From Alphaproteobacteria bacterium (GTDB lineage Bacteria; Pseudomonadota; Alphaproteobacteria; ATCC43930; CGMCC-115725): 10,114 nucleotides of DNA. A program made the translations under genes and the position numbers. The notes under the pieces are model-generated. The model was not told the DNA's origin. It saw only the letters and a list, made by a program, of their open reading frames with translations, and did no database searches. Each line of letters opens with the position of its first letter. Within the stretch, counting starts at the first letter, position 1. Shown here piece by piece: positions 1-6,819 of the stretch. The stretch is from the NCBI GenBank assembly GCA_030040495.1, contig JASHTP010000332.1:1-10114 (forward strand). The letters run 5' to 3'.

Positions 1-92
1 CCGACGAAGAGCGGCACGATCATGTGCGGGAAGACCACGATGTCGCGCAGCGGCAGGACGGGATAGAGAGCACCGCGGGAGATTTCGAACAT
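1..92 (-). CDS. lon: Lon ATP-dependent protease, N-terminal fragment (gene runs off the left edge)
   Basis: Thirty codons are visible, starting with ATG at 92 and leaving the window at base 1. The translation contains LPLRDIVVFPHM followed by IVPLFV, the hallmark opening of the Lon N-terminal substrate-binding domain. By family knowledge, Lon is a cytoplasmic hexameric AAA+ serine protease that degrades misfolded and regulatory proteins. Its ATPase and Ser-Lys protease domains lie outside the window. The start is supported by a purine-rich GAGGAG box just before the ATG (about bases 95-100). The gene follows clpX on the same strand after a 164-base gap, the usual alphaproteobacterial order. 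A heat-shock-like promoter candidate lies in that gap. Identity is very likely despite the short fragment. Confidence 0.93.
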   Translation of the reverse strand, partial: MFEISRGALYPVLPLRDIVVFPHMIVPLFV

Positions 93-177
93 GACTCCTC
101 TTTCTGAAGGGGTCGCGAAGGGTAGCACCGCTTCCGGCTCCGGCGCGGCCGGCGGCCGCTCCGGGTTGCCGGTCTTA

Positions 178-205
178 AAGTGGCCCGCGTCGCAAGACAG
201 TCAAG
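178..205 (-). promoter_or_regulatory. Candidate lon promoter, heat-shock (RpoH)-like
   Basis: On the minus strand CTTGAC (bases 200-205) is followed after 16 bases by CCACTT (178-183). The first box matches the alphaproteobacterial -35. The pair also resembles the RpoH pattern CTTGA(A/C) ... CCATNT. It would start transcription near base 171, about 80 bases before the lon ATG. Lon is a classical heat-shock gene, which fits, but this is inference from two short boxes. Confidence 0.35.
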
Positions 206-240
206 AGGATCGCCGCCGTAGGCCGCAACGCGCCGCCTCG

Positions 241-254
241 GAGCGGCGCCGCTC
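241..254 (-). other. Perfect palindrome just after the clpX stop codon
   Basis: GAGCGGCGCCGCTC is a perfect 14-base palindrome beginning three bases beyond the clpX stop. It can fold as a short GC hairpin and could help end or protect the clpX transcript. No T-run follows, so it is not a convincing intrinsic terminator. In such GC-rich DNA it could also arise by chance. Confidence 0.3.
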
Positions 255-256
255 GA

Positions 257-1522
257 TCAGGCGCCCTGCCCGACATCCCCGCGCCGGTCGGAGTAGATGT
301 GGAGCGGCTGGGCGCGCCCTTCCACCACCTCCTTGTTGATGACCATGCCGCTTACCCCGTCGAGGCCGGGGAGCTCGAACATCGGCTCGAGCAGGATCGC
401 TTCCATGATCGAACGCAGGCCGCGGGCGCCGGTCTTGCGGTTGATCGCCTTGTGGGCGATGGCGCGCAGCGCCTCTTCGTTGAACTCGAGACGGACGTCT
501 TCCATCTCGAACAGGCGCTGATACTGCTTCACCAGGGCATTCTTGGGCTTGGTGAGAATCTCGACCAGCGTTGCCTCGTCGAGATCGTCGAGCGTCGCCA
601 CCACCGGCAGCCGGCCGACGAACTCGGGGATGAGGCCGAACTTCAAGAGGTCCTCGGGCTCGAGGTCCTTGAGGATCTCGCCGGTCTTGCGCTCCTCGGG
701 GCCGCGCACCTCGGCGCCGAAGCCGATCGAGGTGCCCTGGCGCCGCTGGGCGATGATCTTCTCCAGGCCGGCAAAAGCGCCGCCACAGATGAACAGGATG
801 TTGGTGGTGTCGACCTGCAGGAACTCCTGCTGCGGATGCTTGCGCCCGCCCTGCGGCGGCACGGAGGCGATGGTGCCCTCCATGATCTTGAGCAGCGCCT
901 GCTGCACCCCTTCGCCCGAGACGTCGCGGGTGATCGACGGGTTGTCGGACTTGCGGCTGATCTTGTCGACCTCGTCGATGTAGACGATGCCGCGCTGGGC
1001 ACGCTCGACATTATAGTCGGCCGACTGCAGCAGCTTCAGGATGATGTTCTCGACGTCCTCGCCGACATAGCCCGCCTCGGTGAGCGTCGTCGCATCGGCC
1101 ATGGTGAAGGGCACGTCGATGATGCGCGCCAGCGTCTGGGCGAGCAGCGTCTTGCCCGAGCCGGTCGGGCCGACCAGCAGGATGTTCGACTTGGCAAGCT
1201 CGACGTCGTTGTTCTTCGCGCCGTGGGCGAGCCGCTTGTAATGGTTGTGCACCGCCACCGAAAGCACGCGCTTGGCGTGGTCCTGGCCGATGACGTAATC
1301 GTCGAGCACCTTGCAGATGTCGCGGGGCGTCGGCACCCCGTCCCGCGACTTGACCAGAGTCGTCTTGTGCTCTTCACGGATGATGTCCATGCAGAGCTCG
1401 ACGCATTCGTCGCAGATGAAGACGGTCGGGCCGGCGATGAGCTTGCGCACCTCATGCTGGCTCTTTCCGCAGAAGGAGCAGTAGAGGGTGTTCTTCGCGT
1501 CGCCGCCAGTGGCCTTGCTCAT
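257..1522 (-). CDS. clpX: ClpX, ATP-dependent unfoldase subunit of the ClpXP protease
   Basis: The protein has 421 residues (E. coli ClpX has 424). It unfolds tagged or native substrates and threads them into ClpP. The N-terminal zinc-binding domain shows C15-x2-C18 and C37-x2-C40. The AAA+ core has Walker A GPTGSGKT at 118-125, the GYVG pore loop at 151-154, Walker B VYIDEVDK at 180-187, and the RKH substrate loop at 227-229. The ClpP-docking tripeptide IGF is at 266-268, and a GARGLRS sensor-2 region lies near 370. The start at 1522 is chosen because the zinc domain begins there and GGAGAG sits a few bases upstream. The frame stays open to 1648, but that extension is compositionally unlike ClpX. 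The gene lies 202 bases downstream of clpP on the same strand and has a possible promoter of its own. Confidence 0.98.
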   Translation of the reverse strand: MSKATGGDAKNTLYCSFCGKSQHEVRKLIAGPTVFICDECVELCMDIIREEHKTTLVKSRDGVPTPRDICKVLDDYVIGQDHAKRVLSVAVHNHYKRLAHGAKNNDVELAKSNILLVGPTGSGKTLLAQTLARIIDVPFTMADATTLTEAGYVGEDVENIILKLLQSADYNVERAQRGIVYIDEVDKISRKSDNPSITRDVSGEGVQQALLKIMEGTIASVPPQGGRKHPQQEFLQVDTTNILFICGGAFAGLEKIIAQRRQGTSIGFGAEVRGPEERKTGEILKDLEPEDLLKFGLIPEFVGRLPVVATLDDLDEATLVEILTKPKNALVKQYQRLFEMEDVRLEFNEEALRAIAHKAINRKTGARGLRSIMEAILLEPMFELPGLDGVSGMVINKEVVEGRAQPLHIYSDRRGDVGQGA

Positions 1523-1658
1523 GGGCTCTCCGTCACCAACCGATCGCCAACTCGGCGCCGCACCGCGGCCGGCATCGCCGGGGCGGACGGCGGGGCAGGC
1601 CCGCCGGACGCCCCCACAATTCAACAATACTAGCCACCCGGCGATCAATAACTAGTTA

Positions 1659-1686
1659 AAGATAGGGTACGATTCGGCAACAGCAA
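1659..1686 (-). promoter_or_regulatory. Candidate clpX promoter in the clpP-clpX gap
   Basis: On the minus strand TTGCTG (1681-1686) and TATCTT (1659-1664) are separated by 16 bases. They sit in an AT-richer patch (about 1640-1690) that stands out in otherwise very GC-rich DNA. The start would be near 1652, giving a leader of about 130 bases before clpX. The box matches are modest (3/6 and 4/6), so the main support is the local base composition and the 202-base gap. Confidence 0.3.
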
Positions 1687-1724
1687 CTCCATTTTGCGTG
1701 ACCGAAAGGCCACGGTCGCCGCGC

Positions 1725-2369
1725 TCACGTCCGCGTCTTGTTCTCGTCGTCGCGCGCCGGCCGGCTGCTCATGACGTCGTCGATGAGGCCAAACTCCTTG
1801 GCCTCGGCGGGCGACATGAACTTGTCGCGCTCGACCGCCTGGGCAATCACCTCGAGCGTCTGGCCGGTATGCTTAACGTACATGTCGTTGAGCCGCGCCC
1901 TGAGCAGCAGGATTTCGCGCGCCTGGATCTCGATGTCGGTGGCCTGCCCCTGGGCGCCGCCCGAGGGCTGGTGGATCATGATCCGCGAGTTGGGCAGCGA
2001 GATGCGCTTGCCCTTGGCCCCGGCGCAGAGCAGCAGCGAGCCCATCGACGCCGCCTGGCCGATGCAGACAGTGGCGACGGGCGAGCGGATGTATTGCATG
2101 GTGTCGTAGATCGCCAGGCCCGAGGTGACGATCCCGCCCGGCGAATTGATGTAGAAGGCGATATCCTTGTTTGGATTCTCCGATTCGAGGAACAGCAGCT
2201 GGGCGCAGATCAGGCTCGCGACCCCGTCACTGACCGGGCCGACCAGGAAGATGATCCGCTCCTTCAGCAGACGGGAATAGATGTCATAGGCGCGCTCGCC
2301 GCGGTTGGTCTGCTCGACCACCATCGGCACCAGCGTGTTCATGTAGATCTCGTTAGGGTCCCGATCCAT
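1725..2369 (-). CDS. clpP: ClpP, serine peptidase subunit of the Clp protease
   Basis: The protein has 214 residues and forms the tetradecameric chamber that hydrolyses polypeptides fed in by ClpX (or ClpA). The catalytic triad is visible: Ser108 in GQAASMGS, His133 in MIHQP, and Asp182 in ERDKFM. The 25 and 49 residue spacings equal those of E. coli ClpP (S111, H136, D185 of the precursor). The oxyanion-hole region NSPGG is at 75-79. The first residues (to about Met10-Met16) may be a short propeptide. The start at 2369 is supported by AAGGTG about 6-8 bases upstream and a second purine run next to the ATG. Met10 (2342) is a possible alternative start. It lies 56 bases downstream of tig with no terminator between, so the two are probably cotranscribed. 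Confidence 0.98.
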   Translation of the reverse strand: MDRDPNEIYMNTLVPMVVEQTNRGERAYDIYSRLLKERIIFLVGPVSDGVASLICAQLLFLESENPNKDIAFYINSPGGIVTSGLAIYDTMQYIRSPVATVCIGQAASMGSLLLCAGAKGKRISLPNSRIMIHQPSGGAQGQATDIEIQAREILLLRARLNDMYVKHTGQTLEVIAQAVERDKFMSPAEAKEFGLIDDVMSSRPARDDENKTRT

Positions 2370-2425
2370 TTCCTGTCACCTTTGAATTCCGCCGGCGCCG
2401 CGCCCGTCGCGCGTCGCACCGCCCG

Positions 2426-3787
2426 CTAAATGGGCTTCTCCGCCTCGCCCCCGCCCGCCTCCGCCTCGTCGTCGTCCTTCAGCAGCTCCGCGATGCTGAC
2501 CGGGCGGTCGGCGACCTCGGCGATCTCGAGGATGTAGTCGATCACCTTGTTCTCGAAAATGGGTGCCCGCAGATTGTCGAGCGCCCCGGCCTGGTTGCGA
2601 TAGTATTCAACGACCTGTCGCTCCTGCCCGGGGTAGCGGCGGGCCTCTTCCATCAGTGCCCGGTTGAGCTCCTCCGGCGTCACTTGGATATTGTTGCTGC
2701 GGCCGACTTCGGAAAGGAGCAGGCCGAGCCGCACCCGCCGCTCGGCGATGGCGCGGTACTCGACCTTGATCTCGTCATCGCTCTTGCCGCCCTCGGGCTC
2801 GGCGACCCCCTGCTGCTTGGCGCGCTCGCGCTCGGCTTCGAACTGCTTCCAGATGACGTCGAACTCGATATCGACCATGCCCTGCGGCACCGGGAAGTGG
2901 TGGCGCTCGGCCAGCCGGTCAAGCAGCTGCCGCTTCAGCCGCTGATGCGCGATGTTGCCATAGTCGCGCTCGATCTGCTGGCGCACCGCGTCGCGCAGCC
3001 CCGGCAGGTTCTCCATGCCCACCGCCTCGGCCAGGCTGTCGTCGATCGGCTGCGGCTTCACCTCGCGCACTTCCTTGACCTCGACGGCGAAGGACGCCGC
3101 CTTGCCGGCGAGGTCGGCGGCGCCGTAATCGGCGGGGAAGGTCACCTCGACCGTGCGCTGCTCGTCGGCCTTGGCGCCGACCAGCTGATCCTCGAAGCCG
3201 GGGATGAACTGGTTGGAGCCGAGCTCGAGCCGGTGGCCCTTGCCGCTGCCGCCGGGGAATTCCACCCCGTCGATCGAGCCGGTGAAGTCGATGACGACGA
3301 TGTCGCCCGGCGCGGCCGGACGGTCGACCGCCTCGTTCTTGCGCTGCTGACGCGCGATGCGCTCGAGTGCCTGATCGATCTCGCTGTCCGGCACTTCCGG
3401 CCGCAGCCGCTCGAGCTTCAGCTCGGCGAAGTTCATCGGCACGAACTCCGGCAGCACCTCGACCGCGAGTCGATATTCGAGATCCTTGCCTTCGTTGAAC
3501 GAGACGATCTCGACCTTGGGCTGCAGCGCCGGGCGCAGCTTGTGCTCGCGCATCGCCTGGTTCGAGGTGTCGTTGACGGCACGCTCGAGCACCTCGCCGA
3601 CCACCGAGCTTCCATAGCGCTGGCGCAGCACGTTGAGGGGCACCTTGCCCGGGCGGAAGCCGGGCAGCTTCACCTGCTGGCCGATCTCATTGAGCCGCCG
3701 CTCGATGCGGGTCCTGATATCGTCCGCATCGACGGTGACCTTGAACTCGTGCTTCAGGCCGTCGGTGCTGGTCTCGGTGATCTGCAT
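2426..3787 (-). CDS. tig: Trigger factor, ribosome-associated chaperone and peptidyl-prolyl isomerase
   Basis: The protein has 453 residues (E. coli 432) and shields nascent chains at the ribosome exit tunnel. The N-terminal ribosome-binding domain carries the signature GFRPGK at 43-48, including the Phe44-Arg45 pair that docks on ribosomal protein L23. An FKBP-type isomerase domain follows at about 160-240, from GDIVVIDFTG through FIPGFEDQLVG. The rest is the helical chaperone domain, ending in an acidic tail. The start at 3787 gives the family N-terminus MQITET. The frame stays open to 3895, but those 36 codons read through the tRNA-Leu gene and are not part of the protein. The upstream Shine-Dalgarno match is weak (only AGG about 11 bases before ATG). 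The gene begins 29 bases after tRNA-Leu and precedes clpP. Confidence 0.97.
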   Translation of the reverse strand: MQITETSTDGLKHEFKVTVDADDIRTRIERRLNEIGQQVKLPGFRPGKVPLNVLRQRYGSSVVGEVLERAVNDTSNQAMREHKLRPALQPKVEIVSFNEGKDLEYRLAVEVLPEFVPMNFAELKLERLRPEVPDSEIDQALERIARQQRKNEAVDRPAAPGDIVVIDFTGSIDGVEFPGGSGKGHRLELGSNQFIPGFEDQLVGAKADEQRTVEVTFPADYGAADLAGKAASFAVEVKEVREVKPQPIDDSLAEAVGMENLPGLRDAVRQQIERDYGNIAHQRLKRQLLDRLAERHHFPVPQGMVDIEFDVIWKQFEAERERAKQQGVAEPEGGKSDDEIKVEYRAIAERRVRLGLLLSEVGRSNNIQVTPEELNRALMEEARRYPGQERQVVEYYRNQAGALDNLRAPIFENKVIDYILEIAEVADRPVSIAELLKDDDEAEAGGGEAEKPI

Positions 3788-3816
3788 GGTGCTCGAGCCT
3801 GTGGAACCCTCTGGGC

Positions 3817-3901
3817 TGGTGCGGGCGGAGGGATTTGAACCCCCACGACTTGCGTCGCTGGAACCTAAATCCAGTGCGTCTACCAATTCCGCCACGCCCG
3901 C
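3817..3901 (-). tRNA. tRNA-Leu (anticodon UAG, reads CUA), with encoded CCA
   Basis: The 85-base gene runs from GCGGGCG (5' end at 3901) to CGCCCGC followed by ACCA (ending at 3817). The acceptor stem has seven Watson-Crick pairs. The anticodon stem is CTGGA/TCCAG with loop TTTAGGT, putting anticodon TAG at bases 3865-3867. A long variable arm (CGAC-GCAA-GTCG) marks a class II tRNA, as expected for leucine. The T arm carries GGTTCAAAT. The 3' CCA is genomically encoded. There is no clear terminator in the 29 bases before tig, so processing from a shared tRNA-tig transcript is plausible. Confidence 0.97.
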
Positions 3902-3903
3902 CC

Positions 3904-3918
3904 GCCGCCAAGGGCGGC
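3904..3918 (-). other. Compact hairpin in the tRNA-Leu leader
   Basis: On the minus strand GCCGCC-CTT-GGCGGC is a perfect 6-bp stem with a 3-base loop lying directly between the proposed -10 box and the mature tRNA 5' end. It could be part of a short leader removed by RNase P or a discriminator-region structure. No function is proven. Confidence 0.3.
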
Positions 3919-3946
3919 TTCATAGCACAGCAAGACGGTGAGGCAA
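3919..3946 (-). promoter_or_regulatory. Candidate promoter of tRNA-Leu (and possibly tig)
   Basis: On the minus strand TTGCCT (3941-3946) and TATGAA (3919-3924) are separated by 16 bases. Transcription would start near 3912, about 11 bases before the mature tRNA. Position and spacing suit a strong housekeeping tRNA promoter. The match to the alphaproteobacterial CTTGAC consensus is partial. Confidence 0.45.
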
Positions 3947-3948
3947 GA

Positions 3949-3974
3949 GCCGGCGCCGTGCCCGGCGCGCCGGC
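3949..3974. repeat. Perfect 8-bp inverted repeat upstream of the tRNA promoter
   Basis: GCCGGCGC (3949-3956) and GCGCCGGC (3967-3974) are exact inverted copies with a 10-base loop. The repeat lies between the GxxExxY gene end and the tRNA -35 box. It may end the upstream transcript or be left over from the junction of the inserted cassette. There is no T-run, so it is not a canonical terminator. Confidence 0.3.
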
Positions 3975-3978
3975 AAAT

Positions 3979-4007
3979 GGGGATATGGGGATGCGGGGGG
4001 CGAAGGG
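3979..4007 (+). other. Regular G-quadruplex motif
   Basis: On the plus strand four G-runs, GGGG, GGGG, GGGGGG and GGG, are separated by three loops of exactly four bases (ATAT, ATGC, CGAA). This meets the G3+N1-7 quadruplex pattern. It ends one base before the GxxExxY stop codon and is the left end of the proposed cassette. The G-rich strand is the template strand for the surrounding minus-strand genes. Confidence 0.5.
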
Positions 4008-4008
4008 C

Positions 4009-4407
4009 TCAGTTTCGTTCGATCCGCCTGTAGTCCGCCTTTTCCTTCGCGAAGTTCACCAAGAGAGCGACGGGCAAACCCGTTGCTCTCAGATACGAGC
4101 GGACTTGAGCGTAGTGCGCGGTCTCCAGCTCTTCGACGGTCTTGAGTTCGACGATGACCCGGCGATCCACCACCAGGTCGAGCCAGCCGCGGCCAAAGAC
4201 CTGCCCGTCATGGTCGACCGCCACCTCGACCTCATCCTCGACCGGCAGCGCTCGCTTTCTCAACTCGATTACGAGGGCTCGACGGTAGACGGACTCGGGA
4301 CAACCGGGGCCGAGCGCTCCGTGAACCTTGATCACGGCTTCGATGATGCTGAAGGTCAGCGCCTCTTGCGTGGGCCTGCCTTCATCTTCTCGCTCATCTT
4401 CCATCAT
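4009..4407 (-). CDS. GxxExxY protein (small PD-(D/E)xK nuclease-like family)
   Basis: The protein has 132 residues from the ATG at 4407, within the usual 120-140 of the family. After an acidic start (MMEDERED) it shows the defining motif G35-C-P-E38-S-V-Y41 in HGALGPGCPESVY. A nuclease-like core follows: Asp77 in GWLDLVV, then Glu87-x-Lys89 in VIVELK. The end is LVNFAKEK and a basic tail. GxxExxY proteins (TIGR04256, PDDEXK_3-like) have no firmly established function. They occur sporadically, often in several copies per genome. The start is uncertain: 4407 has AAGGGGG seven bases upstream. An ATG at 4431 adds eight residues (MGAEGGLG) and also has an AAGG upstream. The frame is open further, but only as a shadow of the E1-like gene. 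The gene lies 37 bases after that gene, inside G-rich borders, and looks acquired. Confidence 0.85.
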   Translation of the reverse strand: MMEDEREDEGRPTQEALTFSIIEAVIKVHGALGPGCPESVYRRALVIELRKRALPVEDEVEVAVDHDGQVFGRGWLDLVVDRRVIVELKTVEELETAHYAQVRSYLRATGLPVALLVNFAKEKADYRRIERN

Positions 4408-4419
4408 CCCCAATCCCCC
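4405..4419 (-). repeat. G-rich right border, inverted relative to 3979-3993
   Basis: Read inward on the minus strand, GGGGGATTGGGGATG matches the left border GGGGATATGGGGATG (plus strand, 3979-3993) at 12 of 15 positions without gaps. The two ends therefore form imperfect inverted repeats about 425 bases apart, flanking the GxxExxY coding region. The right copy also supplies the gene's ribosome-binding region and start codon. Confidence 0.4.
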
Positions 4420-4444
4420 TTCGGCTCCCATTGATCGACCTTCG

Positions 4445-6814
4445 TCATCGCCGCTCCAGGCAGGCGCGCGCGGCGGCGTCGAGGACGGCGTCGACGTCGA
4501 GGCGGTAGACGCGGTAGAGGTCGGGGATGTCGCCCGACTGGCCGAACTGCTCGACGCCCAGCGGGTGGACGCGGTGGCGCGCCACGGCGCCGAGCCAGGA
4601 CAAGGTCGCGGGATGGCCGTCGATGATGGTGACGAGAGCCGCATCCTCGGCGAGCGGCGCCAGCAGGCGCGCGACGTGGCTCCCCGTGCCGGTCCTGAGC
4701 CCTTCGAGCCAGTCCGCATGGAGCCGGTCGGCCGAGGTCACCGCGAGCAGGCCGGCGCCGGGAATGTCCTCGAGCAGCGCTTCATGGGCGGCGATCGTTT
4801 CCGGCGCGACCGCGCCGCTGTAGCAGAGCGCGAGCTCCGCCCCCGGCGAAGGCGGCCGCAGCCAATAGCCGCCGGCGACGATGTCGGCGGCGAGCGGCTC
4901 GATCGGGCGCCGCGGCTGCTCCAGCGGCCGCGTCGACAGGCGGAGATAGACCGAGCCGCCCTCCTCGGCCTGAAGATGCGCGAAGCCCCAGCGCAGCAGC
5001 ACGGCGAGCTCGTCGACGAAGGCCGGCTCGAAGCTGGCGAGCCCGGCCTGCGCCAAGCCGATGAGCGGCGTGCCGATCGACTGGTGCGCACCGCCTTCGG
5101 GGGCGAGCGTGATGCCCGAGGGCGTCGCCACCACCATGAAGCGCGCATCCTGGTAACAGGCATAGTTGAGGGCATCGAGGCCGCGGCTGATGAAGGGGTC
5201 GTAGAGCGTGCCGACCGGCAGCAGCCGCGCCCCGAAGAGCGGCGCGGAGAGGCCCAGCGCGGCGAGCAGCAGGAAGAGATTGTGCTCGGCGATGCCGAGT
5301 TCGATGTGCTGGCCGTGCGGCGACATCTGCCAGCGCTGCGCCGAAATCACCTTCTCGTCGCGGAACACGTCGGCGCGCTCGCGCCGGTCGAAGACGCCGC
5401 GCCGGTTGACCCAGCCGCCCAGATTGGTCGAGACGGTGACGTCGGGCGAGCAGGTGACGATGCGCTGGGCGAGCTCGCTGTCGCCGCCGGCGAGGTCGTT
5501 GAGGATGCGGCCGAACCCCTCCTGGGTCGAGAGCCGCGCCGCCGACGGCAGCGGCAGCGCCGTCGGCACCGGCACCGCCGGCGCGAGCAGCTGGCGCTGC
5601 GGCTCGGCCGCGAACGGCACCGCCGCGAGGAACCGCTCCAGCGTCTCCGCCGGCAGCTCGAGGCCGGCGAAGCGGTCCCATTCGCGCCCCTCCGGCACGC
5701 CCATGGCGCGCTGGAACACCGCCATCTGCGCCTCGTTCATCAGGCCGGCATGATTGTCCTTGTGGCCGGCGAAAGGCAGGCCGAAGCCCTTGATGGTGTA
5801 GGCGATGAAGCAGGTCGGCAGATCGTCCTCGACGGCATGGAAGGCGTCGAGCACGGTCGCCATGTCGTGGCCGGCGAGGTTGGTCATGACCGCTTGCAGG
5901 CTCTGATCGTCATGCGCGGCGAGGAAGGCGCGGACGCCCGGCAGGTGGCCGAGATCGCCCTCGAGATGCTTGCGCCAGCCTTCGCCGCCCTTGTAGACGA
6001 GCGCCGAATAGAGCGAGTTGGGGCAGGCGTCGATCCAGTCGCGCAGCGCCGCGCCGTCCGGACCGGCGAAGGCGGCTTCGAGCTTCTTGCCGTATTTGAG
6101 CGTGACGACGCGCCAGCCCATGGCGCTGAACAGCGAGTCGATGCGGTTGAAAAGCCGGTCGCTGACCACGGCGTCGAGGCTCTGGCGGTTGTAGTCGATC
6201 ACCCACCAGAGATTGCGCACATCGTGCTTCCAGCCTTCGAGCATGGCCTCGAAGACATTGCCTTCGTCGAGCTCGGCGTCGCCGACCACCGCCACCATGC
6301 GGCCGGCCGGCCGCGCCTCCGGCATGAGCCCCTTGAGCCGGACATAGTCCTGCACCAGCGCGGCGAAGCTGGTGACGGCGACGCCGAGCCCGACCGAGCC
6401 GGTCGAGAAATCGACATCGCCGCGATCCTTGGTGCGCGACGGGTAGGATTGGGCGCCGCCGAGCGCGCGGAAGGCCTGCAACTTCTCGAGGCGCTGTCGC
6501 CCCAGCAGATACTCGATCGCATGATAGACGGGGCTTGCATGCGGCTTGACCGCCACCCGGTCCTGCGGCCGCAGCACGTCGAGATAGAGCGCCGTCAGCA
6601 AGGTTACGCAGGAGGCGCTCGACGCCTGGTGGCCGCCGACCTTGAGCCCGTCGCGGTTGGGGCGGAGATGGTTGGCGTTGTGGATCGTCCAGGACGAGAG
6701 CCACAGCACCTTGCGCTCCAGCGCCTGCAGCAGGCTCAGCCGGTCGGCCTGGACAAGCGGCACCTGGGGGGAGCGGGTCGGAAATGCAGCGGGCCGGGAC
6801 GAGGGTGCGGCCAT
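4445..6814 (-). CDS. Thiamine-diphosphate-dependent E1-like dehydrogenase ('transketolase', AceE-related)
   Basis: The protein has 789 residues (E. coli AceE has 887). Several AceE-like landmarks occur in order: GGHQAS with His62, KPHASP with His92, NHAG with His355, GIAEHN with Glu510 (the expected cofactor-activating Glu), and GGAHQS with His577. The thiamine-diphosphate/Mg motif is VVGDAELDEGN at 176-186, followed by Asn209. Here GDG is replaced by GDA. The C-terminal domain ends with GVEQFGQSGDIPDLY, like the GxxxFGxS end region of homodimeric E1 proteins. Such proteins are usually annotated as transketolase, but the arrangement points to 2-oxoacid decarboxylation. No lipoyl E2 or E3 gene is present, so the substrate and acceptor are unknown. 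The start at 6814 has a perfect AGGAGG five bases upstream. The GxxExxY gene follows. Confidence 0.85.
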   Translation of the reverse strand: MAAPSSRPAAFPTRSPQVPLVQADRLSLLQALERKVLWLSSWTIHNANHLRPNRDGLKVGGHQASSASCVTLLTALYLDVLRPQDRVAVKPHASPVYHAIEYLLGRQRLEKLQAFRALGGAQSYPSRTKDRGDVDFSTGSVGLGVAVTSFAALVQDYVRLKGLMPEARPAGRMVAVVGDAELDEGNVFEAMLEGWKHDVRNLWWVIDYNRQSLDAVVSDRLFNRIDSLFSAMGWRVVTLKYGKKLEAAFAGPDGAALRDWIDACPNSLYSALVYKGGEGWRKHLEGDLGHLPGVRAFLAAHDDQSLQAVMTNLAGHDMATVLDAFHAVEDDLPTCFIAYTIKGFGLPFAGHKDNHAGLMNEAQMAVFQRAMGVPEGREWDRFAGLELPAETLERFLAAVPFAAEPQRQLLAPAVPVPTALPLPSAARLSTQEGFGRILNDLAGGDSELAQRIVTCSPDVTVSTNLGGWVNRRGVFDRRERADVFRDEKVISAQRWQMSPHGQHIELGIAEHNLFLLLAALGLSAPLFGARLLPVGTLYDPFISRGLDALNYACYQDARFMVVATPSGITLAPEGGAHQSIGTPLIGLAQAGLASFEPAFVDELAVLLRWGFAHLQAEEGGSVYLRLSTRPLEQPRRPIEPLAADIVAGGYWLRPPSPGAELALCYSGAVAPETIAAHEALLEDIPGAGLLAVTSADRLHADWLEGLRTGTGSHVARLLAPLAEDAALVTIIDGHPATLSWLGAVARHRVHPLGVEQFGQSGDIPDLYRVYRLDVDAVLDAAARACLERR

Positions 6815-6819
6815 AGCAG

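Noticed and set aside
299..1633. Long plus-strand open frame opposite clpX
   Set aside because: It is the antisense shadow of clpX, common in GC-rich DNA. It has no recognisable domain and its composition follows the opposite strand.
1523..1648. Upstream in-frame start of clpX at 1648
   Set aside because: The extra 42 residues do not resemble ClpX. The zinc domain and ribosome site fit the 1522 start, and promoter-like sequence occupies the area.
3788..3895. N-terminal extension of trigger factor beginning MAELVDALDL
   Set aside because: This peptide is the well-known translation of a tRNA-Leu gene, and the class II tRNA structure is complete here. The family start is at 3787.
4408..4719. 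Upstream portion of the open frame containing the GxxExxY protein
   Set aside because: Bases above about 4445 lie inside the E1-like coding region, and the residues are Ser/Arg-rich shadow sequence.
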